Of a stretch of DNA of 8,703 nucleotides, positions 1-5,581 are shown in pieces. This DNA comes from Pseudomonadota bacterium (GTDB lineage Bacteria > Pseudomonadota > Alphaproteobacteria > Acetobacterales > Acetobacteraceae): NCBI GenBank assembly GCA_021829055.1, contig JAJZCS010000068.1, forward strand, positions 1 through 8,703, in the 5' to 3' direction. Position 1 is the stretch's first letter. Each line of letters opens with the position of its first letter. The notes beneath the pieces were generated by a model. That model was not told the origin of the DNA. It ran no database searches and saw only the letters and a list, made by a program, of their open reading frames with translations. Both the position numbers and the translations under genes were made by a program.

Positions 1-27
1 GCGGCCTTTGTATTTGAAAGGGACTGT

Positions 28-33
28 TATAAT
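28..33 (+). promoter_or_regulatory. -10 box of the tRNA promoter
   Basis: A perfect TATAAT hexamer sits 16 bases before the first base of the tRNA, followed by a GC-rich stretch (cgcttgcg), as is usual for stable-RNA promoters. No good -35 hexamer is visible at 16-18 bp spacing; TTGTAT at 8-13 is too close. The start of transcription would be near position 40. Confidence 0.55.
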
Positions 34-49
34 CGCTTGCGAAAGTAAT

Positions 50-126
50 GGGCCTGTAGCTCAATTGGTCAGAGCAGGGGACTCATAATCCCTTGGTTCC
101 AGGTTCAAGTCCTGGCAGGCCCACCA
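50..126 (+). tRNA. tRNA with anticodon CAT, probably tRNA-Ile2 (lysidine-modified)
   Basis: A full cloverleaf can be drawn by hand. The acceptor stem is 50-56 with 116-122, the D stem 59-62 with 72-75, the anticodon stem 77-81 with 89-93, and the T stem 99-103 with 111-115 enclosing TTCAAGT. The anticodon CAT is at 84-86, the discriminator A at 123, and CCA is encoded at 124-126. Bacterial CAT tRNAs are initiator Met, elongator Met or the minor Ile tRNA whose C34 is converted to lysidine by TilS to read AUA. A paired first acceptor base pair (G-C) argues against initiator Met. The loop context CTCATAATC and the variable-loop bases CTTGGT resemble enterobacterial Ile2 more than elongator Met. 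No copy of its 3' end was seen elsewhere in the window. Confidence 0.9.
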
Positions 127-392
127 TGATGAACACCGCAACTGCTTGCCTGCTCGTTTCAGACCAAATTGACCGCTGATTGGCAGAGGATATTGACCAC
201 CTTACTCGCAACCCGTTGATTTGGATGGTCCGTCGCCCGCTGGATTAAAGGCTGATCGGCACGGAACCAATCTAAATCCACAATACGAGGCTCGCGGCCA
301 ATCCTGCAGTGCCTTACGGCATATATTAGGCCCATCGACCCCAGCAGCGCTTGAGTTGTTGACGCGGTTACAACAAGGACGAATGCTACGTC
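127..392. other. Intergenic gap between the tRNA and the first accessory gene
   Basis: No convincing gene is seen here. The one open frame (221-424) has no ribosome binding site and no recognisable content, and runs into the next gene in another frame. There is no clear terminator hairpin after the tRNA, and no integrase fragment or repeat of the tRNA 3' end. The promoter of the downstream genes should lie here, but I cannot point to a confident -35/-10 pair. Confidence 0.5.
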
Positions 393-1313
393 ATGGCTCG
401 ACGGATCATACGGTTACCGGATAGATGGTTTGGTGGGCAGGAGCTGGATAGTGTTCTCGGCGGCAACCCGTCTCCGTTTTCCAAAGAAGTTGACGCCGTA
501 GAGATCCAAGTTCCTAAGTCTTGCGCCTTGAGAATTGGCGTTTGCATACGCTTACTCAGTATGGCAAACCAGCTCAATGCCATCGGGAAGCAAGTAACAA
601 TATCCTTTGAAGAATCCCAAACGGGAGCAATGACCTATCTGGACCGAATGGGATTCTTCGACAACCTCCACGAAAACGTGCGCGTATTACCAGATCGCCC
701 AACCATTACGGCGCGGTCAAGACTTGGTGGGACAAACCTTGGGCTGGTGGAAATTGAACCCATAGCGCTCAATGGATACGATCGGACCCTTCCGCGCCGT
801 CTTTCTGATACGGCTGCCCGCATGCACACAAGTAATGAAGTGGGTCGGCGCCTTGGCGACGCTGTATTTACCGTATTCTCGGAACTTATTGGAAACGTTT
901 ACGAGCACAGCGGTACTGAACTCATAGGGTTCGCGGCGCTCCAGTCTTACACGAACTCAAATACCATCGAACTTGCGGTATCAGATAGCGGCGTAGGAAT
1001 ACTTGCTACATTGCGCCCCGCTCTTCAACAGCGCCGCCATCAATATGCTCAACTAGATGATGCAGAGCTGCTTTACCGTGTAATCACCGAAGGCGTCTCG
1101 CGCACGGGCGATTCATACGGCTGCGGCCTTTGGGCGAGTGCTACCCAGGCTTTGGCCTTTGGCGCTGCCCTCGAGATCCGGCTTCCCGACTGCCGTATGA
1201 ACTTTATCCCTATGAAGGCGGGCTACGACAAAGGGACTATAGCCGAAGGGGCCCACAGGCTACCCCATATGGAAGGGACCCATGTCTGCTTCGATTTCCG
1301 GCTTGACAGATGA
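393..1313 (+). CDS. GHKL-type ATPase with a STAS-like N-terminal half (anti-sigma-factor-kinase-like)
   Basis: This 306-residue protein carries the signature of the Bergerat (GHKL) ATP-binding fold in its second half. The N box is ELIGNVYEH at 164-172, the G1 box DSGVG at 198-202, a Gly-rich G2-like stretch GDSYGCG at 239-245, and a final strand GTHVCF near 295-300. Residues about 45-95 (LRIGVCIRLLSMANQL and after) look like the alpha/beta pattern of a STAS domain. By family, such proteins are anti-sigma regulatory factors or kinases that phosphorylate a STAS partner. The next gene encodes a STAS-like winged-helix protein 25 bases downstream, so a kinase/partner pair is inferred. The ATG at 393 is the only in-frame start after a stop at 360; AAGGA at 375-379 is rather far away (13 bases), so initiation may be weak. 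It is not a membrane histidine kinase, because no transmembrane segment or H-box is seen. Confidence 0.75.
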   Translation: MARRIIRLPDRWFGGQELDSVLGGNPSPFSKEVDAVEIQVPKSCALRIGVCIRLLSMANQLNAIGKQVTISFEESQTGAMTYLDRMGFFDNLHENVRVLPDRPTITARSRLGGTNLGLVEIEPIALNGYDRTLPRRLSDTAARMHTSNEVGRRLGDAVFTVFSELIGNVYEHSGTELIGFAALQSYTNSNTIELAVSDSGVGILATLRPALQQRRHQYAQLDDAELLYRVITEGVSRTGDSYGCGLWASATQALAFGAALEIRLPDCRMNFIPMKAGYDKGTIAEGAHRLPHMEGTHVCFDFRLDR

Positions 1314-1320
1314 CAAGTAA

Positions 1321-1329
1321 TCTGCTTCA
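1321..1329 (+). repeat. Nonamer TCTGCTTCA, half-site of the palindrome at 1919-1937
   Basis: The same nine bases form the left arm of the perfect palindrome before the ubiquitin-like gene. Here they lie nine bases before the ATG of the STAS/winged-helix gene, where a Shine-Dalgarno sequence would be expected but none is seen. The sequence continues as ATAGCTTCT, giving a second GCTTC unit instead of the opposite arm. It could be a weaker operator for the winged-helix protein; nine bases twice within about 600 bases could also be chance. Confidence 0.35.
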
Positions 1330-1338
1330 ATAGCTTCT

Positions 1339-1896
1339 ATGAACCAGACGACGCCGACAATCCGCCTGCGGGATTTGATGGACGACGACGTGGCCTGGGG
1401 CCGGGAAGAAGCGGCGGAGGTGTATCCCCGGCTGCTTCGTGCCGTTCAAAGGATTCCCGGTGCAGATATCATAAAGATATCTGCAGATGGAATTGAAAAG
1501 ACAGATGCCTCGTTTCCGAGAGAAACCGTATTTGCGGTTGCGAAGAGGCATAGAGGATCAACAATTTTTTATGTTGTTGGTCTTGCTACTGAAAGCATGG
1601 CCGACAATTGGGACATGGCGGGAGACAAGTTAGAGCAAGGGATTATTTGGTGGAAGGACAGAGATACGTATCAGTTTCTAGGACCTGCACCGTCCGAGTC
1701 GTTGCGAGAGTTGTTTGATTTGGCAGTTAAGTCGCGCGACGGTATTGGGGCAGCAGAAGCGGCGAAGAAATTGAAGAAATCGATTTCAAACGCGAGCACG
1801 TTGTTAAAACAGTTGGTAGATAAAGGCTACTTGGCTCGACGAGGTATTAATTCACCAAGTGGCGGCGTGGAGTATAGGTACTTTGGCCCTAAGTGA
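1339..1896 (+). CDS. STAS-like domain protein with C-terminal winged helix-turn-helix
   Basis: This 185-residue soluble protein has two parts. Residues about 8-85 read as a STAS-like fold (DUF4325 type): a helix, then a strand DIIKISADGIEKTDAS followed by a helix. In anti-sigma antagonists the equivalent of Ser58 in TDAS is the phosphorylated serine. Residues about 120-185 look like a winged helix: LRELFDLAVKS, then AAEAAKKL, then ISNASTLLKQLVDKGYLARR and a wing ending EYRYFGPK. The gene follows the GHKL ATPase by 25 bases, on the same strand, so I infer a partner-switch pair in which phosphorylation controls DNA binding. The gene has no obvious Shine-Dalgarno sequence and is more AT-rich than the genes after it. 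The exact domain family was assigned by eye, and the DNA target is unknown. Confidence 0.65.
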   Translation: MNQTTPTIRLRDLMDDDVAWGREEAAEVYPRLLRAVQRIPGADIIKISADGIEKTDASFPRETVFAVAKRHRGSTIFYVVGLATESMADNWDMAGDKLEQGIIWWKDRDTYQFLGPAPSESLRELFDLAVKSRDGIGAAEAAKKLKKSISNASTLLKQLVDKGYLARRGINSPSGGVEYRYFGPK

Positions 1897-1918
1897 TATT
1901 TTTTTATCCACCGGTTCT

Positions 1919-1937
1919 TCTGCTTCATTGAAGCAGA
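1919..1937. promoter_or_regulatory. Perfect 19-bp palindrome before the ubiquitin-like gene (candidate operator or mRNA hairpin)
   Basis: TCTGCTTCATTGAAGCAGA is a perfect inverted repeat of nine bases on each side of a central T at 1928. It lies in the 67-base gap between the STAS/winged-helix gene and the ubiquitin-like gene, ending 26 bases before the latter's ATG. No T-run follows, so it is a poor intrinsic terminator. Its symmetry and position after a winged-helix gene suggest an operator; as RNA it could form an 8-bp hairpin with a three-base loop between cistrons. Confidence 0.5.
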
Positions 1938-1949
1938 TTTGACTAACAG

Positions 1950-1957
1950 AGAGGAAA
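1950..1957 (+). promoter_or_regulatory. Ribosome binding site that fixes the start of the ubiquitin-like gene
   Basis: AGAGGAAA lies six bases before the ATG at 1964. The frame is open from a GTG at 1958, but that codon directly abuts this site, so the ATG is preferred. Confidence 0.7.
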
Positions 1958-1963
1958 GTGCAT

Positions 1964-2209
1964 ATGAGTGAAAAGCACATACACGTTGAGGTGGCCGCCC
2001 CCAAAGGCGAATTCAAGGCTACCTTCCCTGAAACCAAGACAGTTGGCGATGTCATCGCCGCTGTAGTGGATAAGCAGCAACTCCCCAGCGGCGACAAGTA
2101 CGAACTTGTCTATAAAGGCGAGTCTCTGGCACCGACTGCCACGCTGGCGAGCCTCCACCTTCCGGAGCATGTTTCGTTCGTGTTGGTGGCCACCGGCAGC
2201 GGGGTCTGA
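1964..2209 (+). CDS. bilA: Ubiquitin-like modifier protein (BilA-type)
   Basis: This 81-residue protein reads as a single beta-grasp domain. An opening strand pair (HIHVEVAAPKGEFKATFP) leads to a helix (TVGDVIAAVVDKQQL), then a strand YELVYKGESL, a short turn rich in Leu/Ala, and a last strand VSFVLVAT. It ends in Gly-Ser-Gly-Val, so a diglycine-like tail is followed by one extra residue. By analogy with ubiquitin-like proteins, trimming by the JAB peptidase two genes downstream would expose Gly80 for activation by the E1. It heads the E2-JAB-E1 cluster, with only three bases before the E2 gene. In Bil antiphage systems the modifier is joined to phage proteins. The name ISG15-like refers to two fused domains; only one is seen here. 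Assignment rests on fold pattern and context. Confidence 0.8.
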   Translation: MSEKHIHVEVAAPKGEFKATFPETKTVGDVIAAVVDKQQLPSGDKYELVYKGESLAPTATLASLHLPEHVSFVLVATGSGV

Positions 2210-2212
2210 AAA

Positions 2213-2674
2213 ATGGCCAGCGTGGCCGACCTCGAACTCTCGGATGAGCTTCGTTACCTCGAAGAAAATGCGACTGCGCAGGGGTGGCCGTTAACTAAAC
2301 GCAGTCCGGATACCTTTCTGATCGGCTTGCCCGCTCAGGACGGCTCCATGTTTTGGTTGCTGTGCGAGCACGACAGATACCCAGGAATGCCGCCGGCATG
2401 GCATTGGTCAAATAACGACGCGAGTGCGCTTGACCAGCTTAGGGACACACCGATTGAAAACGGCGGGTTTCTGCATGGTAGTGGCGTGATCTGCGCGCCG
2501 TGGAATCGCCTGGCGTACCGGAGTATGGATCAGCGCGGACTCCACGGTGACTGGCAGATCGGAGACTGGCGGAACAACTCGTACACGCTTAACTGCAAGA
2601 CCATCCCTGCGATGGCGCTTCGCATCTTCTACGAGCTCCAGAAGAAGCCGTTCAGAGGGAGGAAGGCAGCATGA
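2213..2674 (+). CDS. bilB: E2-like ubiquitin-conjugating enzyme (BilB-type)
   Basis: This 153-residue protein has the layout of bacterial E2 homologues. An N-terminal helix (ELSDELRYLEENATAQGW) is followed by beta strands (TFLIGLPA, MFWLLCEHDRYPGMPPAWHW), then the probable active-site segment HGSGVICAPWNRLAY with Cys94, and then HGDWQIGDW and a C-terminal helix. Cys94 would carry the modifier as a thioester received from the E1. Cys51 and Cys128 are less likely because they lie in a strand and near the C-terminal helix. The eukaryotic His-Pro-Asn triad before the cysteine is absent, as expected for bacterial relatives; His88 is the nearest histidine. The gene starts three bases after the ubiquitin-like gene and its TGA overlaps the JAB start codon (ATGA at 2671-2674), so translation of the two is probably coupled. 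Confidence 0.78.
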   Translation: MASVADLELSDELRYLEENATAQGWPLTKRSPDTFLIGLPAQDGSMFWLLCEHDRYPGMPPAWHWSNNDASALDQLRDTPIENGGFLHGSGVICAPWNRLAYRSMDQRGLHGDWQIGDWRNNSYTLNCKTIPAMALRIFYELQKKPFRGRKAA

Positions 2675-3189
2675 TTAACCGATTCTTGAAGCTCTTCAAG
2701 GCGCCTCGTCCAGCAGACGCTGACGCTCCCACGCCACGCATTGTTTTCACCGACGCTGCTCTGGCTGCACTGCGTCCAGCCTTGGTTTCCAAGACCCGAG
2801 CCAGGCATGAAGGCATCGTGTACTTCGTGGGCAGAACCGATGGATATGTGACTCTCATCACGTCTGTATTCATCCCTGAAGCTACGACTACCCACGGTAG
2901 CTTCAATGTGTCGGCGAGATCTATGGCGAAGCTCGTGGAATTCGCCGCCAGCCATGGGTTGCAGGTCGTCGGGCAACTCCACACCCATCCAATGGGTGCT
3001 TTCCACTCTGATGGCGACATCGAAGGTACCCATATCCACTACCAAGGCTACGTGTCGATGGTGGTCCCCAACTATGGCGCCGCGCTTCCGAGCCTGGCGG
3101 ACGCTCACATTCTGCGATATGAGAGGATTCGTGGCTGGCAGCCGTTTTTCGCCACTGACGTCAAGGTAGTGAGGAGCGCGGCCAAATGA
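2671..3189 (+). CDS. bilC: JAB/JAMM-family metallopeptidase (deubiquitinase-like, BilC-type)
   Basis: This 172-residue protein contains the JAMM zinc site: His104, His106, Ser113 and Asp116 in HTHPMGAFHSDGD, with Glu47 (RHEGIVYFVG) as the likely general base. JAMM enzymes hydrolyse the bond after a C-terminal glycine of ubiquitin-like proteins, so this one should mature the modifier, remove it from targets, or both. The spacing between the second His and the Ser is six residues, one fewer than in AMSH or RadC-type sites; the zinc ligands are all present. A strong ribosome binding site (GGGAGGAAGG at 2657-2666) precedes the ATG. The gene overlaps the E2 gene upstream and the E1 gene downstream by four bases each. 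The first 20 residues form a basic, then Ala/Pro/Asp-rich leader before the domain. Confidence 0.87.
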   Translation: MINRFLKLFKAPRPADADAPTPRIVFTDAALAALRPALVSKTRARHEGIVYFVGRTDGYVTLITSVFIPEATTTHGSFNVSARSMAKLVEFAASHGLQVVGQLHTHPMGAFHSDGDIEGTHIHYQGYVSMVVPNYGAALPSLADAHILRYERIRGWQPFFATDVKVVRSAAK

Positions 3190-4538
3190 GCGCCAGTTTC
3201 GAGGCAAAGTTCGAAGATCGCGCTTCTCGCTACGACACTCGCAAACTTGACCCTAAGCGACGCATAAATATATGCACATCCCGGGTAGCCTTACTGACCT
3301 ATCCTGGTCAAGTGCAGTTTCTCGTCGCCGCCAACCTTCTGGCTCGTACGCATGCGAATGTAAACCTACAGCCAGTGGACGGCTCAGTTCCCATCGATCC
3401 GCGGCTTCCGTTTGCTGGCAAAGACATATTTGACCACGCGCTCCAGGATATGCGCGCCGTTCGGGAACGTCACCAATTCACCTCGTCGGGACCCCAAGCA
3501 GGAGACCTGCTGTTTAATGTCGACCCAAAATCATCTGGCTACGTAATTCATGGGGACGGTTGGAATTCGTGGATTGGTCTAGGGCCGTCTCCTTTGCGGG
3601 CTGAGAATGAGACCAATCCCTTTGGCCCCGCACTTGCGGTAATTCTGGCTGTTGCACAGGTGTACCTGGGCGACGGCAATCAGCCGTACGTTCCGATCGA
3701 GGCCAACGCGTTCGACTGGACGTTGGGATTCACGTCTGAAAAGGTACTACCAACCCTGCCGGTCGGAACAAAGATCTGGTTCAACGGGCTCGGTTCGGTT
3801 GGCACAGCGACGCTGTACTTCCTTTCACTTTTTACGCGCCGCGCCTTTACTACGTTGGTGGATGCGGACATGGTGAAAGTTGAGAACATCAGCCGGTCAC
3901 CGTTATTTACCGCGCAGCACGCAAGCGCGCACACTCCCAAGGTGGATGTGGCAGCGCAATTCATGGCAGATGCCGGATTTCCCGCGCCTGCAGTCCACAA
4001 AGCGATGCTCGATGAACTCAAAGAATGGATGAATCGCGATACCGGCACGCCGGATCTGGTGGTATCCGCTGCCAACGAGAGAAACGTCCAATATTGGACG
4101 GAAGTCGGGCACCCGCCGCTTCAGATTTACGCGACCACTGGAAAAACTTTCCAAGTAACGCTTCTACGCCATATACCTGTCAAGGAGGCGTGTTCCTTGT
4201 GCCTGTTCCCACTGGGCGAGCAGGTAAATCCTCAGACCTGCGCAATGGACGAGGAGGCAGCCTCGCTCGGCGTGGTCCTGGGAGAGGAGCCGGTCGATCC
4301 TGCCTTACCCTTCCTCTCGTTCCTGGCCGGCATGATGTCTGCCTCGGAGATCGGCAAGGTTTCCCTACAGGGATATCCGTTCACCAGGAATCGGGTGTAC
4401 GTCGCCTTGAATCCGACGTTCCGCTGTGTGCATTCGAATATCCGGAAGTTGGAAGACTGTCTGTGCCAACGGGATACCAACAAGCACAGCCTGGCCATAG
4501 AGGGATCGAAGTTCGCAGGTCTGTCCTGGATTTATTGA
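3186..4538 (+). CDS. bilD: E1-like/ThiF-family activating enzyme (BilD-type)
   Basis: This 450-residue protein should adenylate the C-terminal glycine of the modifier with ATP and pass it to the E2. The ThiF/E1 Rossmann core begins near residue 195: IWFNGLGSVG holds the nucleotide loop (Gly201, Gly203, Gly206), VDADMVKVENISRS carries the Asp228, Asn234 and Arg237 positions typical of E1s, and Lys252 follows. Two cysteine pairs, ACSLC (336, 339) and DCLC (425, 427), are probable zinc ligands. Cys352 in NPQTCAMDEEAASLG is a candidate for the thioester cysteine. The first 190 residues lack the glycine loop and may be the inactive partner domain seen in Bil-type E1s (inference). The ATG overlaps the JAB stop (ATGA), with GAGGAG at 3171-3176. 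A 191-residue frame at 4025-4600 inside its 3' half is a shadow. Confidence 0.85.
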   Translation: MSASFEAKFEDRASRYDTRKLDPKRRINICTSRVALLTYPGQVQFLVAANLLARTHANVNLQPVDGSVPIDPRLPFAGKDIFDHALQDMRAVRERHQFTSSGPQAGDLLFNVDPKSSGYVIHGDGWNSWIGLGPSPLRAENETNPFGPALAVILAVAQVYLGDGNQPYVPIEANAFDWTLGFTSEKVLPTLPVGTKIWFNGLGSVGTATLYFLSLFTRRAFTTLVDADMVKVENISRSPLFTAQHASAHTPKVDVAAQFMADAGFPAPAVHKAMLDELKEWMNRDTGTPDLVVSAANERNVQYWTEVGHPPLQIYATTGKTFQVTLLRHIPVKEACSLCLFPLGEQVNPQTCAMDEEAASLGVVLGEEPVDPALPFLSFLAGMMSASEIGKVSLQGYPFTRNRVYVALNPTFRCVHSNIRKLEDCLCQRDTNKHSLAIEGSKFAGLSWIY

Positions 4539-4574
4539 CGCCGCGACCCATCACGACGCTGGAGGTTAACAGCT

Positions 4575-5246
4575 ATGGCGAGCATATTCATATCGCATAG
4601 TAAGCAAGACAACGATGCCAAGCACTTCCTCCTTGAGGCGTTTGCGGGAACGAAGGTCAAGCCGATATTAGAGGAATTCGAGCCCGCGGTTCCTTCAGGT
4701 GTTTCAGCGACGAAAATCGCCAATGACATTAAGAGCGCGAATGCTGTATTCGTGCTCTTGAGCGAGACTGTGCAACAACTCGCCCATACCAGAGATTGGA
4801 TCAACTGGGAGTGTGGGACAGCCGTTAACAAGGATATTTGGATATTCGAGCCATTCGAGGCTCATGGCAGGATAAATATCGTGGCTCCTCGTCTAACGCA
4901 TTTTGTGCGTTACAGCTTGCACGACAGCTGGCGCAATTACATACGAACAATCATCGACTGCTACGACGATTCGCATGTCTTCCCCACTCTCGCGGGGACC
5001 GCTGGTACAGGCGCGGCGTTCGGCAAAGACCCTGTCGCCGGCGCTCTTGTTGGGCTCAGTATCGGGGTAGCGGGGCTAATTTTGCATGGCATGGCAAAAC
5101 CTACTCTTGGCATCGGAGTGAACTGCTGGAACTGCAAATCAACTTACAAAGTTCATTTGCCTACGGATATTGGTGACTTTCGCTGCGCCACCTGTAATTC
5201 CAATTGCCGACTTGCGTTGCAACAACCGAAACTAGCAACTGTTTGA
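4575..5246 (+). CDS. TIR-domain protein with Gly/Ala-rich membrane-like segment and zinc ribbon
   Basis: This 223-residue protein has three visible parts. Residues 1 to about 130 read as a TIR domain: the first strand is SIFISHSKQD, a central strand is ANAVFVLLS, and WINWECGTA holds Glu79 at the place of the catalytic glutamate of TIR NADases. Residues about 138-173 are Gly/Ala-rich and then hydrophobic (ALVGLSIGVAGLILHGM), compatible with one membrane pass or a glycine-zipper contact. The tail holds CWNC (184, 187) and CATC (204, 207), a zinc ribbon. Many bacterial TIR proteins deplete NAD during phage infection, so an effector role is inferred; a structural role is also possible. GGAGG at 4561-4565 lies nine bases before the ATG. 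The gene follows the E1 by 36 bases on the same strand, so it is probably in the operon, although it is not overlapped like the others. Confidence 0.75.
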   Translation: MASIFISHSKQDNDAKHFLLEAFAGTKVKPILEEFEPAVPSGVSATKIANDIKSANAVFVLLSETVQQLAHTRDWINWECGTAVNKDIWIFEPFEAHGRINIVAPRLTHFVRYSLHDSWRNYIRTIIDCYDDSHVFPTLAGTAGTGAAFGKDPVAGALVGLSIGVAGLILHGMAKPTLGIGVNCWNCKSTYKVHLPTDIGDFRCATCNSNCRLALQQPKLATV

Positions 5247-5320
5247 ACTTACTAGGCTGCTAAAGAATCAGAAACAAGATCAGCGTGATTCAACGACAGA
5301 CCAATTAAGGAGTTTCTAGT

Positions 5321-5551
5321 ATGACGACGCTTCTGAATGTCTTTGAACAGATGAAGGGGCTGCTGCCGTCTATCGTACCGGTCATCGTTGCATGGCTGGT
5401 TGCCTTAGCATGTGCGGTTACGTGCATTTACGTAACTTTGAAGTTACTTCTGAAGCGAGAATTTCAGGTTGCACTGTGCCTCCTTAAAATGGCAGGCAAC
5501 CGTGTACTCAAAGAACTAATCGAGGGAGCAGAAGTGGCCCCACCAATCTGA
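5321..5551 (+). CDS. Small single-pass membrane protein, 3' end replaced by an insertion sequence
   Basis: This 76-residue reading frame has a good ribosome binding site (AAGGAG at 5306-5311) and one clear hydrophobic span (about residues 17-40, IVPVIVAWLVALACAVTCIYVTL) followed by a basic stretch (KLLLKR), suggesting the C-terminus is on the cytoplasmic side. I do not recognise the family. Codons 1-69 precede the left inverted repeat of the insertion sequence, whose first base is the first base of codon 70. The last seven residues and the stop codon are therefore element-encoded, and the original C-terminus is lost. It lies 74 bases after the TIR gene on the same strand and may have been part of the same unit. 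No continuation is evident beyond the element at 6510. Confidence 0.55.
   Translation: MTTLLNVFEQMKGLLPSIVPVIVAWLVALACAVTCIYVTLKLLLKREFQVALCLLKMAGNRVLKELIEGAEVAPPI
5528..5543 (+). repeat. Left terminal inverted repeat of the IS3-family element
   Basis: GCAGAAGTGGCCCCAC is the exact reverse complement of 6494-6509. IS3-family ends usually begin with TG; TGGCCCC begins seven bases in (5535), so the true tip might be there, but the outer seven bases also match and no duplication is seen with either choice. Confidence 0.85.
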
Positions 5552-5581
5552 ACAGTCCGATAAGTGGAATCCCTGCTTAAT

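Noticed and set aside
50..126. Direct repeat of the tRNA 3' end marking an integrated island
   Set aside because: I looked for the T-arm and acceptor sequence elsewhere in the window and found no second copy.
359..387. TTGACG followed 17 bases later by AATGCT as a promoter for the GHKL gene
   Set aside because: The -10 match is poor, and the implied transcript start would fall at or after the ATG.
1919..1937. Reading the palindrome as an intrinsic terminator separating the two regulatory genes from the conjugation genes
   Set aside because: Only three T residues follow the stem on the plus strand, and there is no T-run after it on the minus strand.
2685..2700. Inverted repeat CTTGAAG-CT-CTTCAAG
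   Set aside because: It lies inside the JAB coding sequence, where it encodes Leu-Lys-Leu-Phe-Lys, and the two-base spacer gives no stable small loop; likely chance.
2629..3207. 192-residue minus-strand open frame opposite the JAB gene
   Set aside because: The plus-strand gene has a full JAMM site and a strong ribosome binding site; the antisense frame has no ribosome binding site or recognisable motif.
4025..4600. 191-residue plus-strand open frame overlapping the 3' part of the E1 gene
   Set aside because: It lies in another frame of a gene with clear E1 motifs and a good start; its translation is rich in Arg/Gly/Ser with no recognisable fold.
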